IMG/VR virus record: IMGVR_UViG_3300050016_000168 | Coordinates: 1 to 64,000 of that record | Strand: one strand, 5' to 3' | Length of the DNA stretch: 64,000 nt | From: a virus | Part shown: piece by piece, positions 1-9,273 of the stretch | Layout of the letters: each line of letters starts with the position of its first letter | Numbering within the stretch: the stretch's first letter is position 1 | The notes under the pieces: generated by a model | The model's input: only the letters and a program-made list of their open reading frames with translations | What the model was told of the DNA's origin: nothing | Databases searched by the model: none | Position numbers and translations under genes: made by a program

Positions 1-735
1 ACTGCCGCTGGCGGCGCGAGTGAAGTCCATTACACGGACGAGGTTGGACTCTTCCCTGGATCCGGGACGATCTGGTCCGCTGGCGGCTTCTCAGCCTCCG
101 CAGGTATCGTCATTCTTCGCTCCGACCGGGTCTATGTCAGAGGAGCTTCGCCAGTCAACACGGCACCAGAGTTGAACATTCCATTTCCAGACACTGTCAT
201 CGTCAACGACTACGAGGTCACGCCGCTGATTCCATACACCTATCAGGCTCTGCTGCAGGCCACAGGCTCGCAGGGCCTCGTGCAGTCTGCGTATTCTTCG
301 TTGGTTGGCGCTTCGGTTTCAACCACCCAGTGGTGGGAATTTGATCCAACCGATCCGTCGGGTGTGGCGGAAGCACAACCAATCCAATGGAACCCCTCGA
401 ACACCGAGCAGTCAACAGCTCACCAGGTGCTTGGGCAGACGACGATGCAGGTCATCTCCTCGGCCATGATGGGCATCGACATGACGGCGATCATGGAAGT
501 GTTCGACGCCGAGATCTGGAGCGATTTCTACGCCCTGGCGACATCACAGAAGACCATCTTCTTCTCCGACCCGTTCGGCTACAGCTACTACTTCCGGATC
601 GCGCCCGGGCCAGGCGGCATGTCAAGCGGAATGGGCAACAAAGCCCACGACACCCAACTGCTGCCGTCAACTGCTGGCGGACCGCACCGCACTCTGGCCA
701 TCACGGGTATTGCCCAGCCTCGGCCTGCGGTCTGA
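1..735 (+). CDS. Minor tail protein, 5'-truncated by the window edge
   Basis: The frame is open from base 1 to the stop at 733-735, so the gene starts upstream of the window; the TTG at 172 is not needed as a start. The visible 244 residues lie just before the tail-hub gene. The second half has the pattern of actinophage minor/distal tail proteins, with a 'FSDPFGYSYYFRI' segment followed by a C-terminal beta-strand ending 'RTLAITGIAQPRPAV'. The stop overlaps the next start (TGATG). Assigning it to the tail tip is inference from position and general sequence character. Confidence 0.7.
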   Translation, partial: TAAGGASEVHYTDEVGLFPGSGTIWSAGGFSASAGIVILRSDRVYVRGASPVNTAPELNIPFPDTVIVNDYEVTPLIPYTYQALLQATGSQGLVQSAYSSLVGASVSTTQWWEFDPTDPSGVAEAQPIQWNPSNTEQSTAHQVLGQTTMQVISSAMMGIDMTAIMEVFDAEIWSDFYALATSQKTIFFSDPFGYSYYFRIAPGPGGMSSGMGNKAHDTQLLPSTAGGPHRTLAITGIAQPRPAV

Positions 736-2012
736 TGCTCTCCGCCTCCAACGCCTTTATCGACGCGCTGCGCTTCGGCTCTTACCTCGTCCTCGCGCAG
801 CTGACGCTCTACTACAAAGGATCACCGACAAGCGTCATCCTGCCCTGCTCCACAGCCGACTTCACTTTCGACCGCAACTCCGAGCAGCGCCGCTCTGGAC
901 AGATCACCGTGGAGATCCTGCCCACGATTCCTCCACAGACGGTCTCTCTTGACGGGATAACCCAGATTCCACTGCTGCCGATCGCCCCGCAATCGACGTT
1001 GGCTCCATTCGCTCAGCAGATTGGGGTTGCTCTTCAGGTTCTCGGACCAGGCGGAACCATCAACCCGAGTGACTGGATCCCAATGGGGCTTTACGCCATC
1101 GCCGAGAGCACGATCGACGACACCACCAACGACATGATCGTCACTCTCAAGCTCTTCGACCGCTCCTGGGTACTCTCGAACTGGAAGCTGGTCTCGAGCT
1201 ATACGGTGCCAGCATCGACGGGAGTCCTTCAAGACGAAATCACAGCACTGATCAACCACGTCTGGTCGACTCAGGGACCGATTACGCCTCCAACACCGCC
1301 ATGGAGCTACTCGATCGTGCCGTCCACCTATTCGGTTCCGGCCGGAACGTACAACCAAGGTCAGGATCCCTGGCAGGCCTGCCTCGACATGGCCGCCTCT
1401 GCCGGATACGAGCTTTACTTCGACGTCAACGGCAACGTGGTTGGAGCACCTGCTCCAGGTTCGCCGGCCTCATCTAGCTATCCAACGCTCAACTCGATTC
1501 CCATCTCCTGGGGATTCGATCAGAACACGATCACCGCTCAGGGCACCTCGGAGCATCCACCCGGAGGAACTCCGTTTACAACCCCGATTGCGATGACGAT
1601 GCAAATCTTGCGCGACGGGATCTTCAACGACTATTGGGTCTCCGCTGTCGGATCGAACAACTACACCGCTCTGATCCAGGCCCGTGCGGCCGACACCAAC
1701 AACCAGTCTCCAACCTGGTATCAGGGCGTGATGGGCGACAATCCCAACTTCATCTACGACCCGTTGATCACCACACTGGCTCAGGCTCAAGCAGAGGCGA
1801 ACTACGACCTCGCTGTCGCTCTCTCCAAGGTTTGGCAGATCTCAGTCGACTCGGCACTGAACCCGCTGTTCGACATCGACGATGTCTTCACGGTGACCAA
1901 TCCACGTCTCGGCCTCAATGTGCAGAAAGTGATCATCGACACCATTCACACCTCTGTTCGCTATGACGCTCTGACGACGTTGACCGGACGAGTCATCGTC
2001 CCGGGAGCTTGA
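735..2012 (+). CDS. Tail hub / minor tail protein (gp27-like or DUF5047-like)
   Basis: The ATG at 735 overlaps the previous stop as TGATG, giving 425 residues; longer forms in this frame would run far into the upstream gene. The protein is beta-rich. Near residues 95-120 it has a 'GTINPSDWIPMGLYAI' stretch, and a 'QDPWQACLDMAASAGYELYFDVNGNVV' -type region lies at about 210-240, split by a proline-rich linker. This layout is typical of siphovirus hub proteins that sit between the tail tube and the tip or fibres. Fold assignment is by resemblance only. Confidence 0.65.
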   Translation: MLSASNAFIDALRFGSYLVLAQLTLYYKGSPTSVILPCSTADFTFDRNSEQRRSGQITVEILPTIPPQTVSLDGITQIPLLPIAPQSTLAPFAQQIGVALQVLGPGGTINPSDWIPMGLYAIAESTIDDTTNDMIVTLKLFDRSWVLSNWKLVSSYTVPASTGVLQDEITALINHVWSTQGPITPPTPPWSYSIVPSTYSVPAGTYNQGQDPWQACLDMAASAGYELYFDVNGNVVGAPAPGSPASSSYPTLNSIPISWGFDQNTITAQGTSEHPPGGTPFTTPIAMTMQILRDGIFNDYWVSAVGSNNYTALIQARAADTNNQSPTWYQGVMGDNPNFIYDPLITTLAQAQAEANYDLAVALSKVWQISVDSALNPLFDIDDVFTVTNPRLGLNVQKVIIDTIHTSVRYDALTTLTGRVIVPGA

Positions 2013-2013
2013 G

Positions 2014-2313
2014 ATGTCGCATCGCACAAGGATGATATCGGCGGTCAGATCCCTGAGGCAGAATCTGAGGGTCGATCCCGGGATGGAAGGGCCCTACCAG
2101 TGGGGCACCATTGCATCGATCACGACTGGAACTCCCAGCACCTTGGGGGTGTACCTCGATTCCGCGTCGGGCTCGCCTTTGGCCACAATTTCTCTCGGGA
2201 TTCCATACCTCAGCACCTACGTTCCCACCGTAGGCGATGTCGTTCTGATCGCTCGGATGGGCGGTTCGGCCAGGACTCAGAGGGTCGTGCTCGGGCGGTT
2301 AGCACACACCTAG
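2014..2313 (+). CDS. Small tail-tip protein, possible OB-fold spike base
   Basis: This 99-residue protein starts one base after the hub stop. Its core has short alternating strands ('GTIASITTG', 'VYLDSASGSPLATI', 'VGDVVLIARMGG') followed by 'RVVLGRL'. That pattern resembles the OB-fold spike or base domains encoded next to tail hubs. It is probably translationally coupled to the hub. The exact role is inference. Confidence 0.5.
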   Translation: MSHRTRMISAVRSLRQNLRVDPGMEGPYQWGTIASITTGTPSTLGVYLDSASGSPLATISLGIPYLSTYVPTVGDVVLIARMGGSARTQRVVLGRLAHT

Positions 2314-2351
2314 CCGTTCAATAGGCTGACTGTCGTGATAAGGTTCGTCTC

Positions 2352-2732
2352 GTGGCAGTAGGCGACCGCTACAAGCTGCTCAGGCCCTTTGGCAGTCAAC
2401 TCTTCGATCCCATCGGTGCCCGCCATGGTCTCCGTGCCGATGCCATCGGCACCGTAGTGGCCGAAGTCCCCGCCGCCGAAAAGGGCGCCCACAACGACTT
2501 CGAGGACGCTCTGATTTTGGAGTTTGAGGACGAAACGCGAGCCGTGGGGACTGACGGCGAACTTGTCAAGGGAACTCACACACGGCGTGTCTCCTTCGCG
2601 GTCAACCTGTTCTCTGCCGATCCGGCAATGCGTGAGATGGCCGAGCAGATGCAGAGCCACCTTAAGGGCGACGGCAACATTGCCGCTGACCCCACGTACA
2701 ACGACGGTCCACTGTTTGAGGTGGTGAAGTGA
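2352..2732 (+). CDS. Tail-region protein of unknown function
   Basis: A 126-residue protein from a GTG start, 38 bases after the preceding gene. It is acidic and soluble with no membrane segment. It contains 'HNDFEDALILEFEDETRAVGT' -type strands and an amphipathic 'PAMREMAEQMQSHL' helix near the C-terminus. Its stop overlaps the next GTG as GTGA. I do not recognise a family; position suggests a tail accessory or tail-tip protein. Confidence 0.6.
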   Translation: MAVGDRYKLLRPFGSQLFDPIGARHGLRADAIGTVVAEVPAAEKGAHNDFEDALILEFEDETRAVGTDGELVKGTHTRRVSFAVNLFSADPAMREMAEQMQSHLKGDGNIAADPTYNDGPLFEVVK

Positions 2733-3283
2733 TAGGAGGCCGAGGCCGCTGGGTCACGGTGGGCGGTGTGCGCATCAATCGCGCCAAACTCACCCGTGAC
2801 CAACGCATTCGCCTCGCGCTTCTACGCATGGTGTTGGCTCCTCTTGCTCTTATGGGGTTTTTTATGACGGGCCAGTTTTCGCGCGTAGGCGGTGGCTTCG
2901 CGCTCGACATAGTTACCGGTCGCGCAGCAGGCCCCGGTGCCCGCACCATGTACCTTGCGCTCATCGCCTCGGGCAGCGCCCCGACTGACGCCACGACCAA
3001 CGCGACGATGGTCGAGATTTCAGAGACAGGGTACGCCCGCCAGGCGATGGCCATGACTGCGCCGACAGCGGCCACACCACCGAGCACGAACAACACGTCG
3101 CTCCTGACCTTCGGACCGGTGAGCGGCACCATGACCACCGTCACCTATGCCGCATTGGTGTCGAGCGCATCAGGCACCACAGGCGACTTCGTTGCCTTCT
3201 GGACGCTGACCACAGCGCGCACCCCGGTCTCGGGTGACTCGTTGCAGGCGGCTATCGCCGCATTTTCCCTAACCGACGAGTGA
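2729..3283 (+). CDS. Phage tail fibre-like structural protein
   Basis: The GTG at 2729 overlaps the previous TGA (GTGA); 184 residues. After a basic N-terminus and a hydrophobic stretch (about residues 30-50), the protein has 'TMYLALIASGSAP' and 'VEISETGYARQAM'. These match the pattern of short phage tail-fibre proteins that carry an L-A-L ... G-Y-A-R-Q signature. The rest is Ala/Thr-rich beta structure. It lies directly before the repeat-rich fibre, so the two probably act in one tail-tip assembly. Confidence 0.55.
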   Translation: MIGGRGRWVTVGGVRINRAKLTRDQRIRLALLRMVLAPLALMGFFMTGQFSRVGGGFALDIVTGRAAGPGARTMYLALIASGSAPTDATTNATMVEISETGYARQAMAMTAPTAATPPSTNNTSLLTFGPVSGTMTTVTYAALVSSASGTTGDFVAFWTLTTARTPVSGDSLQAAIAAFSLTDE

Positions 3284-3286
3284 TAT

Positions 3287-5203
3287 GTGGAGTCAAGGCG
3301 TAGCGCACTAGCAATCGCCTGGCAGCCCGCGCCAGATGCGTGGGAACCGTCGCCCGAGCCCAATCGTCGTCGGCGTTACACACCACTCTGGACGCCGCGC
3401 ATCATTCCGGGCTTTCTCAATGCCATCGCGTTGGTCGGCTCGCGTGGCGCGGCGGTGCAAGCAGCCTCAGGTGTCGCGCTCACCACGTGGGCATATGGCC
3501 AGACTCCGACCGCAGGCAACACCCTGGTCGCTACCGTCACGGTGACAGGCTCGGCGACATTGCCCACCACGCCCAGCGGGTGGAGCATCGGCAAGCAGGT
3601 GGCGGGCACCTCCACGTCTGCGACCGTCTATTACAAAGTGGCGGCGGGCAGCGACGGGGTGCCCACCATCGCAGCCATCACCTCGGGTCTGATCGCGGGT
3701 CAGCTGTCTGAGTATTCAGGCGTCGGGCTGATCGACCAATCAGGTTCAGCAACCAGCACGAGCAGCCCTGTCACCGCTACCGCTGGGGGCGCGAACGCCG
3801 CCACTGGCGAACTGCTGATCTGTGCAGGTGCCGACTGTCGATCTACGGCCAGAGCCAGTAACGACACATGGACGAGCAACGACGGGACGGTGACCTTGGC
3901 AGGGTCAAACAACGGCACCAGTAGCGTCAACCATTACAGCTTCGGGGCCATCGTCGGCACAACAGCAACGACGGCACAGACGTCAGTGATGACGCTCTCG
4001 ATCACCACCAGCATCACCGGCCTGGCGGTGGTCAATGTCAGTTTCAAGCTGGGCGCGACCACATGGGCGATCGCGGCTGCGGGTGCAGCGGTTGCAAGTG
4101 GAACGGGCGCTCTCATCTCTACCGAAGTCATCGCTGGTGCGGGTGGTGCAGTGTCAGGCGGCTCGGGCAGTCTCGGTGTGTTCGATCCCATTGCCGCTGC
4201 CGGCGTGGCTGCCTCAAGCGGTGTGGGTGCGCTCACCAATGCTGATGCCATCTTTGGTGTTGGTGCGGCGACGGCAGGCGGCACGGCCGACATCGAGGAG
4301 TTCAATCCCATCGCCGCAACTGGTGCGGCTACGTCAACGGGCACAGCTGCGCTCATTGCACTCGATGTCATGGCAGGCACGGGCGCGGCGACAGCTGGAG
4401 GTGTTGGCGCACTCATCGCCACCGACATGCTGGCCGCCACGGGCGCAGCTGTGGCCACCGGCACAGGCGCGCTCAAATCCACGGAGGTGATGGCCGGTAC
4501 AGGCGCGGCCAGCGCCGCTGGTACTGCTGCACTGATCGCCTTGGATGTGATGACGGCTGCGGGGAGCGCAGTGGCCACTGGCAGCGGCGACATCACCATT
4601 GCAGGAGTAGGTCCGACCACATGGGCCATCGCCGCCGCGGGAGCGGCTACAGCAGCGGGCACGGGCGCCATCACCACCAGTCAAGAGCTTGATGCTGCTG
4701 GTGGGGCTACAGCGGGTGGCGTGGGGGCTTTGAAGTCAACTGAGGCACTGGCGGGAACAGGCGCTTCTACAGCCGCAGGTTCGGCTTCTCTTGCCGTCCT
4801 GATGATGGTGGCCGGAGCAGCTGCTGCACAGGCCGGTGGATCAGGGTCGCTGACGTTGATCCTAACCCTCGCTGCCTCAGGTGCAGCGCAAGCCGGAGGT
4901 CTCGGAGATCTGCTTCCACCATCGATCGTAATTCCCCTATACGTGATCGTCCATGCCTTCTCTCGAGACGGCAAGATCAGTGCGAATGCTCAAGGAGGCG
5001 CTTACCACTACGTCATCGGGACATATGGAAGCTACGCGAACACCACTTATGCCGGCTCCGACTTCGTTGGTGGCTCACAAATAACCGCCGCAGCTGTCGA
5101 GACCGCAGCTCAATCTCGAGATGGTAGAGTTCGAGCAGGTTCACGCGATGGCGTGGCTCCAGCTCAGTCCAGAAGCGGGAAAGTTCCAGCGGGAGTTGAT
5201 TGA
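3287..5203 (+). CDS. Repeat-rich tail fibre protein
   Basis: 638 residues from GTG 3287. Residues about 50-255 look like a beta-sandwich domain found in many phage surface proteins ('TPSGWSIGKQV', 'ATVYYKVAAGSDG', 'LSEYSGVGLID'). Residues 263-545 are about fourteen diverged copies of a 20-residue Ala/Gly unit. The last 90 residues contain four SRDGK-like motifs and a 'GSYANTTYAGSDFVGG' segment resembling the start of the protein encoded at 5521. No transmembrane or catalytic motif is seen. A fibre or shaft role is inferred from position, repeats and composition. Confidence 0.65.
   Translation: MESRRSALAIAWQPAPDAWEPSPEPNRRRRYTPLWTPRIIPGFLNAIALVGSRGAAVQAASGVALTTWAYGQTPTAGNTLVATVTVTGSATLPTTPSGWSIGKQVAGTSTSATVYYKVAAGSDGVPTIAAITSGLIAGQLSEYSGVGLIDQSGSATSTSSPVTATAGGANAATGELLICAGADCRSTARASNDTWTSNDGTVTLAGSNNGTSSVNHYSFGAIVGTTATTAQTSVMTLSITTSITGLAVVNVSFKLGATTWAIAAAGAAVASGTGALISTEVIAGAGGAVSGGSGSLGVFDPIAAAGVAASSGVGALTNADAIFGVGAATAGGTADIEEFNPIAATGAATSTGTAALIALDVMAGTGAATAGGVGALIATDMLAATGAAVATGTGALKSTEVMAGTGAASAAGTAALIALDVMTAAGSAVATGSGDITIAGVGPTTWAIAAAGAATAAGTGAITTSQELDAAGGATAGGVGALKSTEALAGTGASTAAGSASLAVLMMVAGAAAAQAGGSGSLTLILTLAASGAAQAGGLGDLLPPSIVIPLYVIVHAFSRDGKISANAQGGAYHYVIGTYGSYANTTYAGSDFVGGSQITAAAVETAAQSRDGRVRAGSRDGVAPAQSRSGKVPAGVD
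4073..4912 (+). repeat. About fourteen 60-bp in-frame repeats in the tail fibre gene
   Basis: Each unit encodes about 20 residues of the form A-x-x-G-A-A-x-A-x-G-x-G-A-L-x-x-x-x-x-(I/M/L). Spacing is very regular. One unit near 4600 is lengthened by six residues, and its 'TTWAI' lead-in (4617 on) copies the one before the first unit (4058 on), suggesting a block duplication. Because of the period, the opposite strand is also open over much of this region. Confidence 0.85.
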
Positions 5204-5206
5204 TAA

Positions 5207-5524
5207 GTGCCGATCTCACCGTGGGTGGTAGGCCAGACGCATCCGACCTGGCAGATCCCCTGGACCAACGAGAGCGGCCCTGTCGACCTCACCGGCGCCA
5301 CTGTCACGCTGTGGATCTTCACTCGAGAAGGAGCCTCGGTTCAGGGCGCCGGCGTCTGCACCGTGATCGGCAACCCGACGCTGGGCATCGTCACCTATGC
5401 GCCAGTAGTGGCTGACAGCTCAAAGGCGGGGAGCTTCTGGGTTGCTCTCAAAGCCGTCTACGGAGACGGCTCTGTGCTCTGGCAGCAGCCGGCAGATTCG
5501 TGGACAATTACGACACTGCCATGA
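5207..5524 (+). CDS. Baseplate/tail protein with BppU-like N-terminal fold
   Basis: 105 residues from GTG 5207. The opening 'GQTHPTWQIPWTNESGPVDL' followed by 'TGATVTLWIF' matches the common phage pattern in which a beta-sandwich domain begins with a description-like 'G(D/Q)T.P.....D..G..VDLTGATV' motif (BppU/DUF2479-like). No C-terminal receptor-binding domain follows, so it is a stand-alone domain. The stop overlaps the next ATG (ATGA). Confidence 0.6.
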   Translation: MPISPWVVGQTHPTWQIPWTNESGPVDLTGATVTLWIFTREGASVQGAGVCTVIGNPTLGIVTYAPVVADSSKAGSFWVALKAVYGDGSVLWQQPADSWTITTLP

Positions 5525-5919
5525 GCACCTATGGAAGCTTCGCTGGCGATGTTTACGCTGGTTCTGTCTACACCGGGCAGATGTTTGCCCTGGCGACCTC
5601 CTTTGCCATCCTCAGTGCCCTTTCTGCCCCGGGGTGGAGCATTGACTCGGTCAGCTACGGGCTGGCTCTGCTGGCTTATCAGTCGGAAGACACCCCAACC
5701 GCAGCGCTCTTCGGGTTCTCCGAGGCACCTGGAGGGGCGCCTTCGCAGTGGCTGGCTGCAACCCTCGGCATTTACGCCGGCCTCCCTAACGTCGCGACGA
5801 TGAACGTCGGCAACGGTGGAGTGTTCGCTCCGGCCCGAGGTGACTACTGGTTCTGGGTCTGGTTGAGCGGTGGAGCTATCAATTCTCCGTATCTGGTCGG
5901 AAGCTTGGCAGCCAGCTGA
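5521..5919 (+). CDS. Small tail-tip protein of unknown function
   Basis: 132 residues from the ATG at 5521, which overlaps the previous stop (ATGA); a start 21 bases upstream exists but would disturb this coupling. The first residues, 'MSTYGSFAGDVYAGSVYTG', resemble the C-terminus of the repeat fibre (3287-5203), suggesting a shared short tail-interaction motif. The remainder is hydrophobic and Gly/Ala-rich with 'DYWFWVWLSGG' near the end. Its stop overlaps the next start as TGATG. Confidence 0.55.
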   Translation: MSTYGSFAGDVYAGSVYTGQMFALATSFAILSALSAPGWSIDSVSYGLALLAYQSEDTPTAALFGFSEAPGGAPSQWLAATLGIYAGLPNVATMNVGNGGVFAPARGDYWFWVWLSGGAINSPYLVGSLAAS

Positions 5920-8273
5920 TGGCACGCCTCAGGTACAACAACCAGCAGGGGATCCTTGGCGCTCAACTGCTCAGCGGCGGAACGACCATCACCTTTCAGA
6001 GTGTCCCAAGCTTCGCCACTCTTGTCGCTCCCGACTACATCGTGCTGGTCCTGGAGCCGGGAACGCTCAATGAGGAGGTTGTCCATCTCACCGCCTACAC
6101 TAGCGGGCAACTCACCGGAACCGTAGCCAGAAGCCAGGAAGGTTCCCCCTCGAGCTTGACTCACGCTTTCTCCACGACTTGGCAGCATGGGCCGACTTCT
6201 AGTGACTTCTGGACTCGCAACGTCACCGTTCAGACCGCTGCCTACACAGCCAAAGATGGCGATGTGGTGCTGGCCAACGCGACCAGCGGCGCGATCGCCC
6301 TCACCCTGCCCGCAGTTGCCGCCAATATCCAAGTCATCGTCAAGAAGACGGACAACTCAGCCAACAAAGTCACGGTATCGCCGCAGTCAGGCACCATCGA
6401 CGGAGCCGCCACTTTCACCATCTGGGGTCAATACCACTCCATCACCTTCGTCTCGGACGGCACCAACTGGTTCGTAACCGAGACGCGGATCATGGACGGC
6501 AACGGCAACGTCGCAGCCGGGTCATTTAGTGCGTCTGTTGGCCCTTATACTCCAGATCCGAACCTCCCCAATGGCGTCGGAACGAGTGCTCTTCTCTATG
6601 ACAAAGGTGCCCATCACACCGACTGGCGAACAGCCTACGGCATCAAGATGGACGGGTTCCCGATTGCGGCCACGATTAACAACGGTTCACCGAACCTCGC
6701 GATCGGCTCCCCCTACTTCACCTCAACCGCCGTTGACGCCGGAAAGCTCGTCAAAATCGTGGGTGCGGGGGTTGCCGCCGCAGACTTCAAGGCTAGGGTA
6801 CTGACCGTCACCGACAGCACCCACTGCGTGCTCGATACTAACGCCAGCACTTCTGTGGTCGCTGCCTTCTCCGTCGTGGGGACCGACAACACAACCGCCG
6901 TGAATAACGCCCTTCTCGACTACAAGAATTGGGCCGATTTATTCACTGGCCCCGGTCTCTGCTTGGTCAATGGAACACTAACCCCTACCTTCGATTTCTT
7001 TGCTGCTGGCAAGGGATGGCTCGGAAGTGGAATAACCCCGGCGCGGATGCGGTCCGCTGGCGATACGGCCAGCGCTGCCTGGAACGGCACGTACATCATG
7101 CAATTGGCTGACGCGGTGCCTTTGGTCAAGACAAACTCCACGGACACTACGATTCAGCGCTGCCGATTTCCGGTTGGCATTTCTTTCGGCTATTTCACGC
7201 CACAAACCAACGCCGCTAGCGTGGGCTGGCTTTGGAGTGGACTTGCGAACACGTCCTACTTTGGATGGACTTGGGGGCCGGTCACCTTTGATAACTGCTA
7301 CACCGTAGTAAGTGTCGACCAGGGCCCCGGTGGGATCAGTGCCTGGAACCAGACCTGTTGGCTAATGGCGGGCGCAACCAAGCACCGGGTTATCGACTTT
7401 CTTTCCACCAACGTCATCAACCGCTTCGACTATCTGGGCATCTTCAACCAAAGCGGGGCCAATGGCCACGGCGCGGTGATCCCGGACGACGCGGCCATAA
7501 ACCTAAGCTCAAACGAACTCTTAATCGAGATGTTCGACATTGAAGGCTGGTACAACCGGATTCTTGTCGCTAGCGGCACCGGAGCGGTGCATATCAAGAC
7601 CGCCCACGTCGAGCACCACGTTTGGACGGGCGCTATTAACTTCGGCAGCGTTTTCGACTTCGCCAACGCGCCTTCAGAGATTGAGGACATCGTCATCTCG
7701 GGCAATTGCGATGCTACCTGTACGGGACCGGTCAACTGCTTCCACTCTCAAGCCGCTGCCCAGGTACTCGTTCGAGGTGTCACCTTCGCCGTGGTGCAGG
7801 CCAATGCGGGAGTCTTTTATGTCGCCTATGCCAGCCTTGGCACCCAGATCACCGTGCAGCAACTCTTCGACATCTTCGCTGGCGGGGCCAATGCCACCAT
7901 CATCGTGCCCTGGGATGCCCCAGCTCTCAACCAGTTTGTCTACAGCCCAGGGCGCGGGGCCAAACAGGCCCCTGCTTTCAACGCTGCCCCGGCCCCCGAC
8001 CCCACCCAGGGAGAAACCTACGAAATGGCCGCCCTCACCGGGGCCGTAAATGTGGCCAATCCAATCAACTCGGTGCGCGGCATGAAGCTGCGAATGTACT
8101 GGAAACAAGACGGGGCAGGAGGTCATGCGGTCGCCTACACAGGAGCCAACTGGCGTTCGGTTGGGATCGCCGCCCAGACGACCACGCTCAGCACCTACAC
8201 CATCGATGAGGCGGAATGCGTCGACGGCACGATCTGGCGTGTCGTGCGTCTTGTTACCGGTCAGACCGTCTAA
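5919..8273 (+). CDS. Large tail spike / receptor-binding protein
   Basis: 784 residues, ATG 5919. The N-terminal 110 residues are a small beta domain with 'EEVVHLTAYTSGQLTGTVAR', a motif common at the attachment end of phage fibres. Residues about 110-200 form a second beta domain ('ALTLPAVAANIQVIVKK'). From about 240 the pattern 'SPYFTSTAVDAGKLV...TDNTTAVNNAL' is typical of the start of a pectate-lyase-like beta-helix spike. No catalytic residues can be assigned by eye. It probably binds or cleaves a host surface glycan. Confidence 0.65.
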   Translation: MARLRYNNQQGILGAQLLSGGTTITFQSVPSFATLVAPDYIVLVLEPGTLNEEVVHLTAYTSGQLTGTVARSQEGSPSSLTHAFSTTWQHGPTSSDFWTRNVTVQTAAYTAKDGDVVLANATSGAIALTLPAVAANIQVIVKKTDNSANKVTVSPQSGTIDGAATFTIWGQYHSITFVSDGTNWFVTETRIMDGNGNVAAGSFSASVGPYTPDPNLPNGVGTSALLYDKGAHHTDWRTAYGIKMDGFPIAATINNGSPNLAIGSPYFTSTAVDAGKLVKIVGAGVAAADFKARVLTVTDSTHCVLDTNASTSVVAAFSVVGTDNTTAVNNALLDYKNWADLFTGPGLCLVNGTLTPTFDFFAAGKGWLGSGITPARMRSAGDTASAAWNGTYIMQLADAVPLVKTNSTDTTIQRCRFPVGISFGYFTPQTNAASVGWLWSGLANTSYFGWTWGPVTFDNCYTVVSVDQGPGGISAWNQTCWLMAGATKHRVIDFLSTNVINRFDYLGIFNQSGANGHGAVIPDDAAINLSSNELLIEMFDIEGWYNRILVASGTGAVHIKTAHVEHHVWTGAINFGSVFDFANAPSEIEDIVISGNCDATCTGPVNCFHSQAAAQVLVRGVTFAVVQANAGVFYVAYASLGTQITVQQLFDIFAGGANATIIVPWDAPALNQFVYSPGRGAKQAPAFNAAPAPDPTQGETYEMAALTGAVNVANPINSVRGMKLRMYWKQDGAGGHAVAYTGANWRSVGIAAQTTTLSTYTIDEAECVDGTIWRVVRLVTGQTV

Positions 8274-8393
8274 TGAAAACTGCACTCTAATTGACCACAT
8301 ACTGCGACCCGAATTTCACACATAAGCCAACTAGCCTCCAGCAACAACCGACGGACAAGTAGACAATTACGGCAATTTCCTAAGGAGGGATTG
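8274..8393 (+). other. Gap before lysis genes, possible weak promoter
   Basis: 120 bases without a gene between spike and peptidase. TTGACC near 8291 has a TTTCAC hexamer about 17 bases downstream, a weak promoter match. A strong ribosome site (AAGGAGGG, about 8382-8389) precedes the ATG at 8394. Confidence 0.3.
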
Positions 8394-9263
8394 ATGAGCA
8401 ACGAAGAGAAGACAGACAGGAAGACCCCCGACACCGACCTCGAGAAGGCCAAGGCGGCTCAAGCCAAGAAGGAGCAGGCGGCGCTCGAGAAGCTGGAGAA
8501 CGAGCCCATCCCAGGCAAGCGCTTGGGCCGGTTGCCGACTCCGCCGGCGATGCTCAAGAAGAACCTTCAGATGGCCCGCTACCTGCCATCAATCCTTCCG
8601 GCCGTACCAGCGCTGCCGATCGACGTGACCGACGGTGTTCACGACTGGCCTATGTATCTCAACGACCATCTGGGAGACTGCGCCTGCGCGGCTCCTGCGC
8701 ACATGGAGGAGATCTTCGCGGCCGACACCGGCGTGATGCGGATCCCGACCGACGCTGACGTCCTGGCGCTCTACGAGCTTCAGGGCTACAACCCCGCCGA
8801 CCCATCAACCGACCAGGGCTCATCGATGGGGAACGTGCTGATCGACTGGCGCACCCAGTGGTCGGCCTCCGGCGTCTACGCCTACTGCCAGGTCGACCAG
8901 ACCAACGAAGACCATCTCAAGCTCGCAATCTGGCTCTTCCGCGGCCTCTACATCGGCATCGCTCTGCCTCTCACAGCGCAGGGCCAGCAGATCTGGGACG
9001 TCGTGCCAGACGTTCCCGGCCGCAACGAGCCCGGATCGTGGGGCGGCCACGCGGTCAACGTGGTGTCCATCAACTCGGATGAGTCACGCGACGTCATCAC
9101 CTGGGGCCAGCGCCTCAAGATGACCAAGGCGTTTTGGGACGTTTATGTTGACGAGGTCTACTGCGTGGTTACGAAAGATCTGCAATCCAGTGCTAAGCTG
9201 GCCGCCAATGGGCTGGATGTAGATCAGCTCGAGGCAGACATGGCGGAAATCGGTAGCGCGTAA
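8394..9263 (+). CDS. Papain-like cysteine peptidase, possible lysis enzyme
   Basis: 289 residues; the ATG at 8394 sits just after AAGGAGGG. The N-terminal 45 residues are highly charged. The core shows 'MYLNDHLGDCACAAPAH', a cysteine-nucleophile helix, and 'GGHAVNVVSIN', a histidine strand, followed by 'ITWGQ'. This is the order expected of papain-fold peptidases found in actinophages. It lies immediately before holin-like genes, which suggests a role in lysis or peptidoglycan-peptide cleavage. The substrate is unknown, and it could instead act on proteins. Confidence 0.6.
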   Translation: MSNEEKTDRKTPDTDLEKAKAAQAKKEQAALEKLENEPIPGKRLGRLPTPPAMLKKNLQMARYLPSILPAVPALPIDVTDGVHDWPMYLNDHLGDCACAAPAHMEEIFAADTGVMRIPTDADVLALYELQGYNPADPSTDQGSSMGNVLIDWRTQWSASGVYAYCQVDQTNEDHLKLAIWLFRGLYIGIALPLTAQGQQIWDVVPDVPGRNEPGSWGGHAVNVVSINSDESRDVITWGQRLKMTKAFWDVYVDEVYCVVTKDLQSSAKLAANGLDVDQLEADMAEIGSA

Positions 9264-9273
9264 AGGAGGACTC

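Noticed and set aside
3934-4677. 247-residue open frame on the minus strand in the fibre gene
   Set aside because: It is the antisense of the 60-bp Ala/Gly repeat array; periodic GC-rich codons keep the reverse strand open.
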